From contig MU646592.1 in assembly GCA_026770585.1 (NCBI GenBank), forward strand, positions 196,948-208,371: DNA of 11,424 nt, read 5' to 3'. The stretch's first letter is position 1. The number at the start of each line of letters is the position of its first letter. The notes under the pieces were generated by a model, which saw nothing but the letters and a program-made list of their open reading frames with translations, was not told the DNA's origin and made no database searches. Shown one piece after another: positions 1-6,140 of this stretch. A program made the position numbers and the translations under genes. This stretch comes from Baffinella frigidus (Eukaryota > Cryptophyceae > Cryptomonadales > Baffinellaceae).

Positions 1-112
1 AACCCTAAATCCTAAACCCTAAACCCTAAACCCTAAACCCTACACCCTAAACCCTAAACCCTAAACCCTGAACCCTAAACCCCAAACCCTAAACCCTAAA
101 CCCTCAACCTCT
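1..112. repeat. Terminal telomere repeat, CCCTAAA type
   Basis: About fifteen head-to-tail copies of the 7-mer CCCTAAA, with scattered variants (TCCTAAA, CCCTACA, CCCTGAA, CCCCAAA). The C-rich strand runs inward from base 1, as expected at a left chromosome end. The variants increase inward, which is typical of the proximal part of a telomere. Being the true chromosome terminus is an inference from position and orientation. Confidence 0.9.
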
Positions 113-234
113 CAACCAGGGGGAGAGTGGGCTCGACCCTGCAAATGGCTACCGGTCAGTGCCGCCAGCCCTCTCCAGACCCGAAACCCGAAGACCTCGA
201 AATCTCGAAACCCCAACCACACAAACCACACGAA

Positions 235-424
235 CCGCACGAGAGTGCCAGAGGGGCCTATTTAAACCCGTTTTTTTTTACACGTGGGCATTTGTGTAAT
301 AACTTTCGTGGGGATGGTCACGTAACTAGTAAAAAATAAACCAGTCACGAGGTTGGTTACGTTATCCTGGTACAAGTATTTACAACCCCGCATGTAAGTA
401 GGATCCTCCAGCATTCTCGAATGG
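235..424. mobile_element. Short inverted-repeat element L1 (CC...GG ends, AA flanks)
   Basis: A 190-bp element with imperfect terminal inverted repeats of about 25 bp (left CGAGAGTGCC, right end mirroring it as CGAGAATGCT). It is flanked by AA on both sides (233-234, 425-426), read as a 2-bp target duplication. Inside are GGTCACGT (316-323), a TGTGTAATAA motif near 294 and CCTGGTACAAG near 367. The reverse complement aligns end to end with 10824-11012 (L2), which independently supports the boundaries. There is no coding capacity, so it is probably a non-autonomous DNA transposon (MITE). Confidence 0.72.
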
Positions 425-444
425 AAAACCGCTCCAACCCACAC

Positions 445-553
445 AGCGGACTTCGAAGGTATTTTGAATAACCCCTAAGCGATGAGACATAGGACCCTAC
501 GTTTGGCAACCCGTAGGGGCGTAGGGGGGTTCCTGCGGATAAGGTAACGGAAA
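445..553 (+). repeat. Spacer repeat R, copy 1
   Basis: Matches 1013-1120 over its whole length with scattered substitutions. Both copies start AGCGGACTTCGAAGG and end GGATAAGGTAACGGAAA. The middle holds a hairpin built on CCCTAC and GTAGG. Each copy lies between inverted-repeat elements, so R is probably older subtelomeric sequence into which the elements inserted. I see no coding frame conserved between the copies. Confidence 0.8.
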
Positions 554-578
554 CTCGCTCTCACGCGAGGTCTGGCTG

Positions 579-715
579 CCACTCGGAACACTACGGGGAA
601 CATTCTAAAATTAATTATTGTATCGTTTCTTGAGGAAACATGCCAACCGTCAGCAATTTTGGTCACGTTATCCCCGGAAATCCGGGGGCAATGTGTTCCG
701 TAGCTCCCCGAGTGG
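579..715. mobile_element. Short inverted-repeat element S in a palindromic target
   Basis: A 137-bp element with ends CCACTCGG and CCGAGTGG; the inverted repeat extends inward through a shared ACTACGG/CCGTAG block. The flanks are GGCTG on the left and CAGCC on the right. An uninterrupted version of this site, GGCTGGCAGCCGTGGCCAA, is present at 1166-1184. Inside, GGTCACGTTA (661) is followed by the small palindrome CCCCGGAAATCCGGGG. No clean target duplication is visible. Boundaries are good to a few bases. Confidence 0.62.
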
Positions 716-776
716 CAGCCGTGGCCAACAAATACGAAAACCACTCTCACGGGTGGTGGTGCGAAAACCGCTCTAA

Positions 777-982
777 CCACTCGAGGCTGGACGAGGGTGT
801 TTTTTAAATGTGGGGTTGTTAAATTTAGTACCAGTCACGGGCAGGCTTGGTCACGTAGCTGGGGGAATCCCCCCAGCTACGTGACCAAACGCCCCTATTT
901 GTGTGAAATTTACTACACATTTTTTTTCTCACTTGTAAGAGAACCCCTGTTTTAAAATAGGCACGTTTTTAGCCTCGAGTGG
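777..982. mobile_element. Short inverted-repeat element A1 (AA target duplication)
   Basis: A 206-bp element with terminal inverted repeats CCACTCGAGGCT/AGCCTCGAGTGG and flanking AA dinucleotides (775-776, 983-984). It aligns along its length with A2 (1333-1560). Internal landmarks in order: AAATTTAGTACCAG, a 42-base hairpin at 847-888, GAAATTTACTACACA (near 905), ACTTGTAAGAG and TTTTAAAATAG. It is non-coding and best read as a MITE. Confidence 0.82.
847..888. other. Perfect hairpin inside A1
   Basis: A 19-bp stem starting TTGGTCACGTAGCT, topped by GGGGG/CCCCC around a 4-base loop (AATC). The equivalent position in A2 keeps the GGTCACGTAGCT base but has an entirely different, also self-complementary, tip. 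Confidence 0.9.
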
Positions 983-1012
983 AACAGATGCTGCGCGGCT
1001 GCCAGTCCACAA

Positions 1013-1120
1013 AGCGGACTTCGAAGGGATTTTGAATAACCCGTAAGCGGTAAGACCTAGGACCCTACGGTAGGCAGTCCGTAGGGAAGTAAGGGGTTCC
1101 TACGGATAAGGTAACGGAAA
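1013..1120 (+). repeat. Spacer repeat R, copy 2
   Basis: Second copy of the repeat at 445-553, in the same orientation. It contains the 11-mer CCTACGGTAGG (1064-1074), which recurs exactly, on one strand or the other, at 4811, 8301 and 9762. Confidence 0.8.
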
Positions 1121-1164
1121 ATGGCCTAGGTCTGAGCAGAAAATCTCTTGGTAGCCCGCTGCGT
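1116..1164 (+). repeat. Spacer repeat T, copy 1
   Basis: A run beginning GGAAAATGGC and containing TCTGAGCAGAAAATC and GTAGCCCGCTG recurs at 1584-1633. It lies directly after repeat R and before the uninterrupted S target site at 1166-1184. Confidence 0.75.
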
Positions 1165-1183
1165 TGGCTGGCAGCCGTGGCCA

Positions 1184-1332
1184 AGAGGCACGTCACTCTC
1201 ACGGATGCTGTGCGGTTGCCGGCCGTGGCCAACGTATTTTCCTTGTCATCGTTTCAACAAACGTATCCTCCCTCAATTCATTCTCAATCTGAAGGCACGG
1301 ACACCGCTTTAACAATGGTGGTGTGGCGCTCT
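1184..1332 (+). repeat. Degenerate duplicated spacer with GGCACGAC/CTCTCACGG motifs
   Basis: No gene is seen here. Short phrases recur in order at 1640-1800: AGGCACG, CTCTCACGGATGCTG, TTGGCCAACGT and GAAGGCACG followed by CCGC. This suggests that 1184-1310 and 1640-1795 descend from one duplicated segment, later split by insertion of A2. An open frame of 84 codons overlaps it but ends inside A2 and is not credible. Confidence 0.5.
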
Positions 1333-1560
1333 CCACTCGAGGCTGGCAGAGGGAGTATTTTAAATGTGGGGTTGTTAAATTTAGTACCAGACACGGGCAG
1401 GCTTGGTCACGTAGCTCAAGTTATAACTTGAGCTACGTGTAACTTGAGCTACGTGACCAAATGCCCCTATTTGTATGAAAAATAATTCACATTTCTTTTC
1501 CCCCCTTCACTTGTAAAAGAAGCTCTGTTTTAAAATGGTCCCACTTCCAGCCTCGAGTGG
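1333..1560. mobile_element. Short inverted-repeat element A2 (CT target duplication)
   Basis: A 228-bp relative of A1 with ends CCACTCGAGGCTGG/CCAGCCTCGAGTGG. It is flanked by CT (1331-1332, 1561-1562). The joined flanks reproduce GGCGCTCTTGGC, which occurs uninterrupted at about 2021-2032 and 2285-2296, so both boundaries and the 2-bp duplication are supported by empty sites. It is longer than A1 mainly because of extra hairpin arm sequence at 1403-1460. Confidence 0.85.
1403..1460. other. Three-armed palindrome inside A2
   Basis: Bases 1408-1439 form a perfect 32-bp palindrome (16 + 16, no loop; right half TAACTTGAGCTACGTG). The right half is then repeated in tandem at 1440-1455, followed by ACCAA, which completes the outer TTGGT stem. 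One left arm can therefore pair with either of two right arms. Confidence 0.92.
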
Positions 1561-1583
1561 CTTGGCAGCTCATTCGGGCCGGA

Positions 1584-1633
1584 GGAAAATGGCTCAAATC
1601 TGAGCAGAAAATCCCTTCGTAGCCCGCTGTGTG
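1584..1633 (+). repeat. Spacer repeat T, copy 2
   Basis: Second copy of 1116-1164, starting GGAAAATGGCTC and including TCTGAGCAGAAAATC and GTAGCCCGCTGTGT. It follows the A2 insertion and the phrase CAGCTCATTCGGGCCGG, which also occurs in variant form near 2033 and 2300. Confidence 0.75.
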
Positions 1634-1812
1634 GTGTGGCTGACAGGCACGACACCCGCTCTCACGGATGCTGCGCGGCGGCCAGAATTTATTGAAAGGG
1701 TTGTGAGGAAACTATGTTGGCTCGTTGGCCAACGTGTGTTCTTCTTAATTGTTTTGATAAATTATCTCTGAGAAGGCACGACCCCCGCTCTGACGGATGG
1801 CCGGGCGCTCTA

Positions 1813-2004
1813 CCACCAGCCCTCACGTCATGGGCAAATGACCGATTTTCGCTGTACGGAATGCCCTTGTAGACCGTCGGATTCCGACGTCGGTTATTTT
1901 CAAAACTCCCAAAACTTGATCACTGCAGGGTGTTTGGAGTTTTGAAACTGCTTTTGCACATAAGTCTAAATTCATCGATTTGCCCAGGCTGTGAGGGTTG
2001 GTGG
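1813..2004. mobile_element. Long-palindrome element E (TA flanks)
   Basis: A 192-bp imperfect palindrome. The outer arms start CCACCAGCCCTCAC and mirror as GTGAGGGTTGGTGG. Arm similarity continues through GGGCAAAT to an inner pair built on TTTCAAAACTCC / GGAGTTTTGAAA. Flanked by TA on both sides (1811-1812, 2005-2006). Non-coding. TA flanks alone would suggest a mariner-type MITE, but the CCAC ends match the elements here that have non-TA duplications. Confidence 0.7.
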
Positions 2005-2110
2005 TAACAAGGGTGGTCAGGCGCTCTTGGCAGCTCGTTCGGACCGGAGGCCATACGTGTGTTGGTCACGTTACACCGGATATCCGGTGCTGCCCTCGTA
2101 GTGTTCCGTG

Positions 2111-2268
2111 AAGTTGGCCACGGGAAATAATGGAAAATCGAGAAATTCGAGCCATTTTCTCGACTTTTGAGAAATTTAGTACCATGAATTTCTCAAAAGT
2201 GGACAAAATGGCTCCAATTTTCCCATTTTCCCATTTTTCGGTGGCCAACTTCTCTGCACAGCGCTCTC
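2111..2268. mobile_element. Foldback element N1
   Basis: Two arms of about 65-70 bp meet with almost no loop at TTTAGTACCATG. The core runs 2118-2244, starting CCACGGGAAATAATGG and ending TTCGGTGG; outside it AAGTTGG / CCAACTT also pair. The right end continues CTCTGCACAGCGCTCTCTA, which matches the left end of N2 (10651) in reverse complement, so the true terminal repeat probably starts TA-GAGCGCTGTGCAG and the left end of N1 is lost. Frames that read through both arms are palindrome artefacts. Confidence 0.75.
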
Positions 2269-2308
2269 TAACAGGGGTGGGCTGGCGCTCTTGGCTGGCA
2301 GGTCGTTT

Positions 2309-2379
2309 GGACCGGAAGCCATGCGTGTCTCGGGACGGCTACCCCCAGGGGTCTACGCTGTCATGGCCCAGGTACACCC
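2309..2379 (+). repeat. Repeat Q, copy 1
   Basis: About 70 bp nearly identical to 2814-2884; both contain ACCGGA(A/G)GCCATGCGTG, CTCGGGACGGCTACCCC and CAGGGGTCTACGCTGTCATG. A shorter piece of the same start occurs at 2040-2060. Confidence 0.88.
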
Positions 2380-2390
2380 CAGAATTACTA

Positions 2391-2573
2391 GAGCTATTCC
2401 GGTAGGACTTGTCGCGTTTTCGAATTCGAGATTTCAAGATTTCAGACTTCAAAAAGGTTTTAAAGGTCGTAAAACGTTTTAAAACACACCGTTTCAAATC
2501 GCGTGGTACAAACGAAGTCTGAAATTCTCAAATCCCAAATTCGAAAACGCGACAAGTCCTACCGGAATAGCTC
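2391..2573. mobile_element. Foldback element O1 (TA target duplication, empty site present)
   Basis: A 183-bp hairpin element with arms of about 60 bp starting GAGCTATTCCGGTAGG. TA lies on each side (2389-2390, 2574-2575). Removing the element and one TA restores ATTACTACACGGATGC, which matches an uninterrupted M element on the minus strand near 11211-11227. The loop (TTTTAAAGGTCGTAAAACG ... GTGGTACAAACGAA) is homologous to the loop of O2, although the arms are not. Probably a non-autonomous Tc1/mariner-like element, judging by its TA duplication. Confidence 0.85.
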
Positions 2574-2750
2574 TACACGGATGCTTTAATATTACTAATA
2601 AAGATTATGACGTGTGGTAAATTTCATTGCCCAGAAGTTGGGTCCCACCTACGGATTGAGGTGGTATGCTTTAATATTACTAATAAAGATTATGCTGTGT
2701 GGTAAATTTCATTACCCAGAAGTTGGGCCCCACCTGCGGATTGAGGTGGG
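2574..2750 (+). repeat. Element M, 85-bp unit tandemly duplicated
   Basis: Units at 2581-2665 and 2666-2750 differ by few bases. Each reads ATGCTTTAATATTACTAATA, then AAGATTATG, GTGTGGTAAATTTCATT, CCCAGAAGTTGGG and a CCACCT...GATTGAGGTGG hairpin. The first half matches M2 (11140-11264) in reverse complement. O1 has inserted in the left part of the first copy. Overlapping 64- and 74-codon frames arise from the duplication and are not genes. Confidence 0.85.
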
Positions 2751-2752
2751 CA

Positions 2753-2811
2753 CCACACGGGGGACTACGAACCTTTCATCCAAAGTCAACTTGCCTGAAG
2801 ACAATTGACTT
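2753..2811 (+). mobile_element. Element B, left half only
   Basis: Starts CCACACGGGGGACTACGAACC and continues CTTTCATC, AAAGTCAACTTGCC and CAATTGACTT, like the first half of the complete B copies at 4481, 6003 and 7059. It then breaks into repeat Q at about 2812, so the right half is missing. Confidence 0.8.
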
Positions 2812-2813
2812 TC

Positions 2814-2884
2814 GGACCGGAGGCCATGCGTGTCTCGGGACGGCTACCCCCAGGGGTCTACGCTGTCATGGTCCAGGTACATCC
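2814..2884 (+). repeat. Repeat Q, copy 2
   Basis: Second copy of 2309-2379 in the same orientation, joined directly to the truncated B element on its left and to a microsatellite on its right. Confidence 0.88.
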
Positions 2885-2886
2885 TG

Positions 2887-2972
2887 GGAGAGAGAGTGTG
2901 AGAGAGAGAGAGTGTGTGTGTGAGTGAGAGAGATGGAGCGTGAGCGAGCGAGCGAGAGAGCGTGTGTGTCTT
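2887..2972. repeat. GA/GT-rich microsatellite
   Basis: Irregular runs of GAGA, GTGT and GCGA. Confidence 0.9.
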
Positions 2973-2998
2973 CCAGGAGAGAAGGTTCTGCCGCCTGC

Positions 2999-3177
2999 CC
3001 ACACGAGGCTACCTATGCGAACAGAATAAATGTCAATTGTAAACGTGTGTAGTAATTTTCAGATGAAAAGCAGCGACTTTACACAGGTCCCGCCGTGGAG
3101 GCGCGCGACACGTGACCATTTCCCCACAAAACTATAAAAGTCCCTTCTATTCTGTTCGCATGGGTAGCCTCGTGTGG
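2999..3177. mobile_element. Short inverted-repeat element F (GC flanks)
   Basis: A 179-bp element with terminal inverted repeats of about 36 bp, starting CCACACGAGGCTACC and continuing ATGCGAACAGAATA. It is flanked by GC on both sides (2997-2998, 3178-3179). The interior has GTGTGTAGTAATTTTC (3044-3058), the motif shared with families A, L, M, I and P. Non-coding. Confidence 0.8.
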
Positions 3178-3181
3178 GCGA

Positions 3182-3215
3182 GGTGTGTGTGTGTGTGTGT
3201 GTGTGTGAGTGTGTG
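3182..3215. repeat. (GT)n microsatellite
   Basis: About 16 GT dinucleotides with one interruption, directly after element F. Confidence 0.95.
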
Positions 3216-3219
3216 ATAA

Positions 3220-3274
3220 CCACACTGTGGACTACGAACCTTTCATCACGTTTGATGAAAGGTCCGGAGTGTGG
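3220..3274. mobile_element. Element B reduced to its two ends (hairpin)
   Basis: The left end CCACACTGTGGACTACGAACC and CTTTCATCA are followed after three bases by TTGATGAAAGG and the end AGTGTGG. The middle of a normal 138-bp B element is gone. What remains folds into a hairpin with CTTTCATCA/TGATGAAAG at the tip. Confidence 0.72.
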
Positions 3275-3280
3275 TGTTAA

Positions 3281-3417
3281 TCTCCATAGAAGTATTACTT
3301 AATTATTGCTTTTGGGCAACGAACATTACTACACGATTTGCTCATAAAAGTAATATTAGGGATTTGTGTAGTAAATTTCGTTGCGCCAAAAGCAATTGAT
3401 TAATAATTTTGTGGAGA
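3281..3417. mobile_element. Foldback element P, related to M at its centre
   Basis: A 137-bp imperfect palindrome. Outer arms start TCTCCATAGAAGTATTA and mirror as TAATAATTTTGTGGAGA; the next block is GCTTTTGG / CCAAAAGC. The centre is TTACTACACGA...GTGTAGTAAATTTCGTT, the same layout as the centre of M, but the outer arms are unlike those of M. No target duplication is clear. Confidence 0.7.
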
Positions 3418-3482
3418 TGAGTGTAGACTCTCAATGTCTCCCCCCGAGGGTGTATCCCGTAACGGCTCAGGTGACTGAAACT

Positions 3483-3767
3483 CTAAACCCTAAACCCTAA
3501 ACCCTAAACCCTGAACCCTGAACCCAAAACCCTAAACCCTAAACCCTAAACCCTAAACCCTAAACCCTAAACCCTGAACCCTAAACATTACACTCCAAAC
3601 CCTAAACCCCAAACCCTAACCCCTAAACCCTAAAACCTAAACCCCAAACCCTAAACCCCAAACCCAAAACCCAAAACCCTAAACCCCAAACCCCAAACCC
3701 CAAACCCCAAACCCTCAACTCTAAACCCCAAACCCCAAACTCTAAACCCCAAACCCAAACCCTAAAC
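3483..3767. repeat. Interstitial telomere-like block 1
   Basis: About 285 bp of CCCTAAA units in the same orientation as the terminal array. The left half is fairly regular; the right half is dominated by CCCCAAA and CCCAAAA variants. This is either telomere sequence captured internally or the trace of an old chromosome end. Confidence 0.9.
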
Positions 3768-3846
3768 ACAACACTCTCTGCACCAGGTGTGGGGTGGGAC
3801 GCCCTTGACCGGGTCGTGTGCATCGGTCTGATCCCGCCCCCCTTCG

Positions 3847-3967
3847 ATATATATAGAGAGAGAGAGAAGGGGGGGGGAGAGATAGATAGATAGACAGACA
3901 GACAGATAGATAGATAGATAGATAGACAGTTTGAGAGAGAGGAGAGAGAGAGATAGAGCGAGCGAGC

Positions 3968-4001
<34 letters not shown>

Positions 4002-4029
4002 ATGAGAGAGAGAGAGAGAGAGAGAGAGG

Positions 4030-4085
<56 letters not shown>

Positions 4086-4086
4086 T
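3847..4086. repeat. GATA/GACA/GAGA compound microsatellite
   Basis: About 240 bp of AGAG, GATA, GACA and GCGA runs with a G9 tract. The 113-169 codon minus-strand frames here translate to SLSL and IYLS runs and are microsatellite artefacts. Confidence 0.97.
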
Positions 4087-4113
4087 CTCGACGCCCGTGA
4101 CATATTTCACTAG

Positions 4114-4158
4114 TGACATGATGACAGCCCAAACCACATTTAGGGATGTCATCATGCC
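4114..4158. other. Short inverted repeat
   Basis: GACATGATGACA at 4115-4126 pairs with TGTCATCATGCC at 4147-4158, with about 20 bases between. No target duplication is seen. The stretch 4159-4202 holds nothing I recognise. Confidence 0.5.
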
Positions 4159-4202
4159 TGTGACCTCGTTTTACAGTCCACCTACCCTAACGCAGGCTAC
4201 CG

Positions 4203-4336
4203 TAACACATACTTACCCTCCACACATACTCCTTCGGCCGGCCCCCGATTCCCCCCTGCAAGGAAGTATGCCTGAAGGGTGGACACCATAACGCATACCT
4301 ACCCTACACACACATACTCAATCAGTCCGGCCCCGA
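4203..4336 (+). repeat. Direct repeat pair of about 46-48 bp
   Basis: Positions 4203-4248 and 4289-4336 share TAAC(A/G)CATAC, TACCCT, CACACATACTC and GGCCCC...GA in order. The right flank GGTATGTGTTAGGATAGG (4340-4357) pairs with the reverse complement of the left part, so a folded structure is possible. A 64-codon frame overlaps this; it has no recognisable features. Confidence 0.6.
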
Positions 4337-4480
4337 CGGGTATGTGTTAGGATAGGTCCACTGTACTACCGGTTTAGGGCTTTCAGTGGTGCCCCTTCGA
4401 AGCCCCCGACCTTGTGTACTACCGGTGTATACTTGTCATCGGTATGTCCGTGACTACACCCTATCACGATGTAGGCCTAA
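4337..4480. other. Unassigned spacer
   Basis: No gene or element recognised. GTACTACCGGT occurs twice (about 4364 and 4419). Confidence 0.3.
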
Positions 4481-4620
4481 CCACACGGTAGACTAAGAAC
4501 CTTTCATGAAAAGTCAACTTACCTGATGATAATTAACGTGCAGGATTTTTCTGATGCAAATTGGTCACGTAACACCCCGGAATCCGGGGTCAACGAAACC
4601 CTCGTAGCCCACCGAGTAGG
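4481..4620 (+). mobile_element. Element B, full-length copy 1
   Basis: A 140-bp element. The left end CCACACGGTAGACTA and right end TCGTAGCCCACCGAGTAGG are imperfect inverted repeats. The interior reads ACCTTTCATGAAAAGTC, AACTTACCTGATG, TGCAAATTGGTCACGT and the near-palindrome ACCCCGGAATCCGGGGT. The flanks AA and TA do not match exactly. Similar in length and order to the copies at 6003 and 7059. Confidence 0.82.
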
Positions 4621-4652
4621 TACTGGCAGTTGGGGAAGAACGCCGCCGCCAC

Positions 4653-4741
4653 CGGGTACGGGTACTAAGACGCATGTGTAGGGTCCTACGGTATGTATTT
4701 TCGTATGGTGATAGGCAACTACCCGTACCCGAAGGGGTACT
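4653..4741. other. Inverted repeat CGGGTACGGGTA
   Basis: CGGGTACGGGTA (4653-4664) is mirrored as TACCCGTACCCG (4730-4741) across a 65-base loop that contains GGTCCTACGGTATG. It directly follows element B1. The minus-strand frames of 69 and 82 codons through here have no recognisable features. Confidence 0.55.
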
Positions 4742-4920
4742 CGAACCTGCGTGTTTCTTTGCTCCATCTATCATAGATAGGCCACACCCTCAAGAATTTG
4801 CTAGCCACCTCCTACCGTAGGGCGACCCGTAGGTCATACAATCGGCACGCCCCCGCTCTTCAGCACACCATCGAAACAGCGTTCGTTTCGTTGCAGGGTT
4901 TCGCACGCCACATCTATTGT
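4742..4920. other. Unassigned spacer
   Basis: No gene recognised. It holds CCTACCGTAGG (4811-4821), seen elsewhere in the window, and a small hairpin CGAAAC...GTTTCG near 4872-4890. Confidence 0.3.
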
Positions 4921-5241
4921 CACGTGATCGGTATCAATAGATGAGGGAGAGGACATTGTAGAGCGTTTGCGGTAATTGTTGTCCGTTTTGGACGTACGGT
5001 TTTCCGGTTTTACGGTTTTTTAAAATGTTGTAAAGGTCGTTGAATGTTTTAAATGGACACTTCTCTGGTACAAATGAATCGGGGGGGGGGGCAAATGAAA
5101 ACCGGAAAACCGGAAAACCGCACGTCCAAAACGGACAACAATTACCGCAAACGCTCTACGCCAACTGATGGTATCAATTGATAACATTAATTGATGCGGC
5201 ACGAAATCCCTATCAATAGATCAGGGAGAGGACATTGTACG
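4921..5241 (+). repeat. Direct repeat V: one copy interrupted by O2, one intact
   Basis: Two copies of TATCAATAGAT(G/C)AGGG plus AGAGGACATTGTA lie at about 4932-4960 and 5211-5239. The first is split by O2 exactly at its final TA; the second continues uninterrupted as TACGCC, the same bases that follow O2. The pair acts as filled and empty target. The intact copy sits in the loop of a hairpin with arms TTGATGCGGC (5191-5200) and GCCGCATCAA (5241-5250). Confidence 0.85.
4961..5156. mobile_element. Foldback element O2 (TA target duplication, empty site present)
   Basis: A 196-bp hairpin element with near-perfect arms of about 60 bp starting GAGCGTTTGCGGTAATTG. TA lies at 4959-4960 and 5157-5158; the intact site GACATTGTACGCC is at about 5230-5242. 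The loop contains TGTAAAGGTCGTTGAATG and CTGGTACAAATGAA, homologous to the loop of O1, and a G11 run. Arms differ from O1 after a shared start (GAGC..TT.CGGTA). Non-coding. Confidence 0.87.
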
Positions 5242-5260
5242 CCGCATCAACCGAGTGGAT

Positions 5261-5334
5261 CCCTAAACCCTAAACCCTATACCCTAAACCCTAAACCCTA
5301 AACCCTAAACCCTAAACCCTAAACCCTAAACCCT
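5261..5334. repeat. Interstitial telomere-like block 2
   Basis: About ten nearly perfect CCCTAAA units (one CCCTATA), in the same orientation as the terminal array. Being this regular so far from the end suggests recent capture or homogenisation. Confidence 0.93.
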
Positions 5335-5342
5335 CCCGCCCC

Positions 5343-5426
5343 CGATCGTGGACACGATCGTTAAGACACGACGATCACAACTATACGCCGGTAGTAAACG
5401 AGGTATGCAGCGGTAGTAAACGAGGT
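5343..5426. repeat. Small hairpin and 16-bp direct repeats
   Basis: CGATCGTG-GA-CACGATCG (5343-5360) is a perfect hairpin. CGGTAGTAAACGAGGT occurs at 5389-5404 and again at 5411-5426. Confidence 0.8.
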
Positions 5427-5492
5427 TTCGCGTTAGGCCTAATTCCCCCGATGCATGTTACTCGTCGACTGCCCTTCATAGCGCTGCTCGCC

Positions 5493-5584
5493 GTGACAAA
5501 AGTTGCGAATGGGGACAAAAGTTGCTGTGATAAAAGTTGCGAATGGGGACAAAAGTTGCCGTGACAAAAGTTGCGAATGGGGAT
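5493..5584 (+). repeat. 34-bp minisatellite
   Basis: Two full units (5493-5526, 5527-5560) and one partial (5561-5584) of GTGACAAAAGTTGCGAATGG + GGACAAAAGTTGCT. Inside each unit the phrase GACAAAAGTTGC is itself repeated. Minus-strand frames here (NFCHG-type repeats) are artefacts of the array. Confidence 0.92.
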
Positions 5585-5626
5585 CGTCTCGAAAGAAAAA
5601 GGCACCTCCGCTACGCAAGAGTCCAA

Positions 5627-5757
5627 TTAGCAGCGAGCGAAGGCCTTTTCCCACGGATTTACGGGGGAAATTCCGGTTGGAATCTATAGCAATAGATAAG
5701 ATTCTATTATAAACCGTTTAGATGGACTGAATTCGTGAGGCCTCGGGTTGCTGCTAA
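5627..5757. mobile_element. Element D1, 131 bp
   Basis: Ends TTAGCAGC and GCTGCTAA. It has the same 131-bp length as D2 (7300-7430) and shares GAGCGAAG, GAAATTCCGGTT, GATAAGATTCTA and TTTAGATGGACTG. Both copies are followed by GTGG, so the true terminus may be CC(A)CTTAGCAGC, extending four bases outwards; no clear target duplication. Confidence 0.75.
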
Positions 5758-5844
5758 GTGGAACGGTGGATATTGAGAAGGTTCTTGCCTCGGTAGTGTG
5801 GGTGTTGGCTGTGGTTGGACGGTTGCGTGAGTCGATATCTGACT

Positions 5845-5917
5845 CTCTCCCTCCCTCCCTCCCTCCCTCCCTCCCTCCCTCCTTCTTGCTCGCTCTCTCG
5901 CTCTCTCTCTCTCTGAC
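5845..5917. repeat. (CCCT)n/(CT)n microsatellite
   Basis: About nine CCCT units followed by CT runs. The stretch between D1 and this tract (5762-5844) shows nothing else. Confidence 0.97.
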
Positions 5918-6002
5918 GGTGCGTGTATGCAGATATCTTTCTACTCTGGGATTTCGCCAACAGGCCTCATCCGGTCATTTGAGGTCCCTATCCCGAGGCC
6001 CC

Positions 6003-6140
6003 CCACCCAGTGGACTACGAACCTTTCATCAAAAGTCAACTTGTCTTGATGCAATTAACTTGAAGGATTTTCTGGTGCAATTTGGTCACGTAACACCCTG
6101 AATTCCAGCCCCCATGAAACCTTCGTAGCCCACCGTGTGG
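6003..6140 (+). mobile_element. Element B, full-length copy 2
   Basis: A 138-bp copy. The left end is mutated (CCACCCAGTGGACTACG); the right end is intact, TCGTAGCCCACCGTGTGG. Interior order: ACCTTTCATCAAAAGTC, AACTTG, TTAACTTGAAGG, TGCAATTTGGTCACGT, then CCCTGAATTCCAG in place of the CCGGAATCCGG palindrome of copy 1. Flanks are not duplicated. Confidence 0.85.

Noticed and set aside
475-780. 101-codon minus-strand frame
   Set aside because: It runs across repeat R, element S and spacer, and is not kept in the second copy of R.
2130-2405. 91-codon frame through N1
   Set aside because: A similar frame appears on both strands and again in N2 because the element is a palindrome; EKF...NFSKV phrases are the two arms.
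3623-4155. Open frames of 113-169 codons on the minus strand
   Set aside because: Products are SLSL and IYLS runs produced by the GA/GATA microsatellite and GLGFRVWG runs from telomere repeats; all overlapping frames are open for the same reason.
5493-5584. Possible CRISPR-like array
   Set aside because: Units are contiguous 34-bp tandem repeats with no unique spacers, and the setting is eukaryotic.
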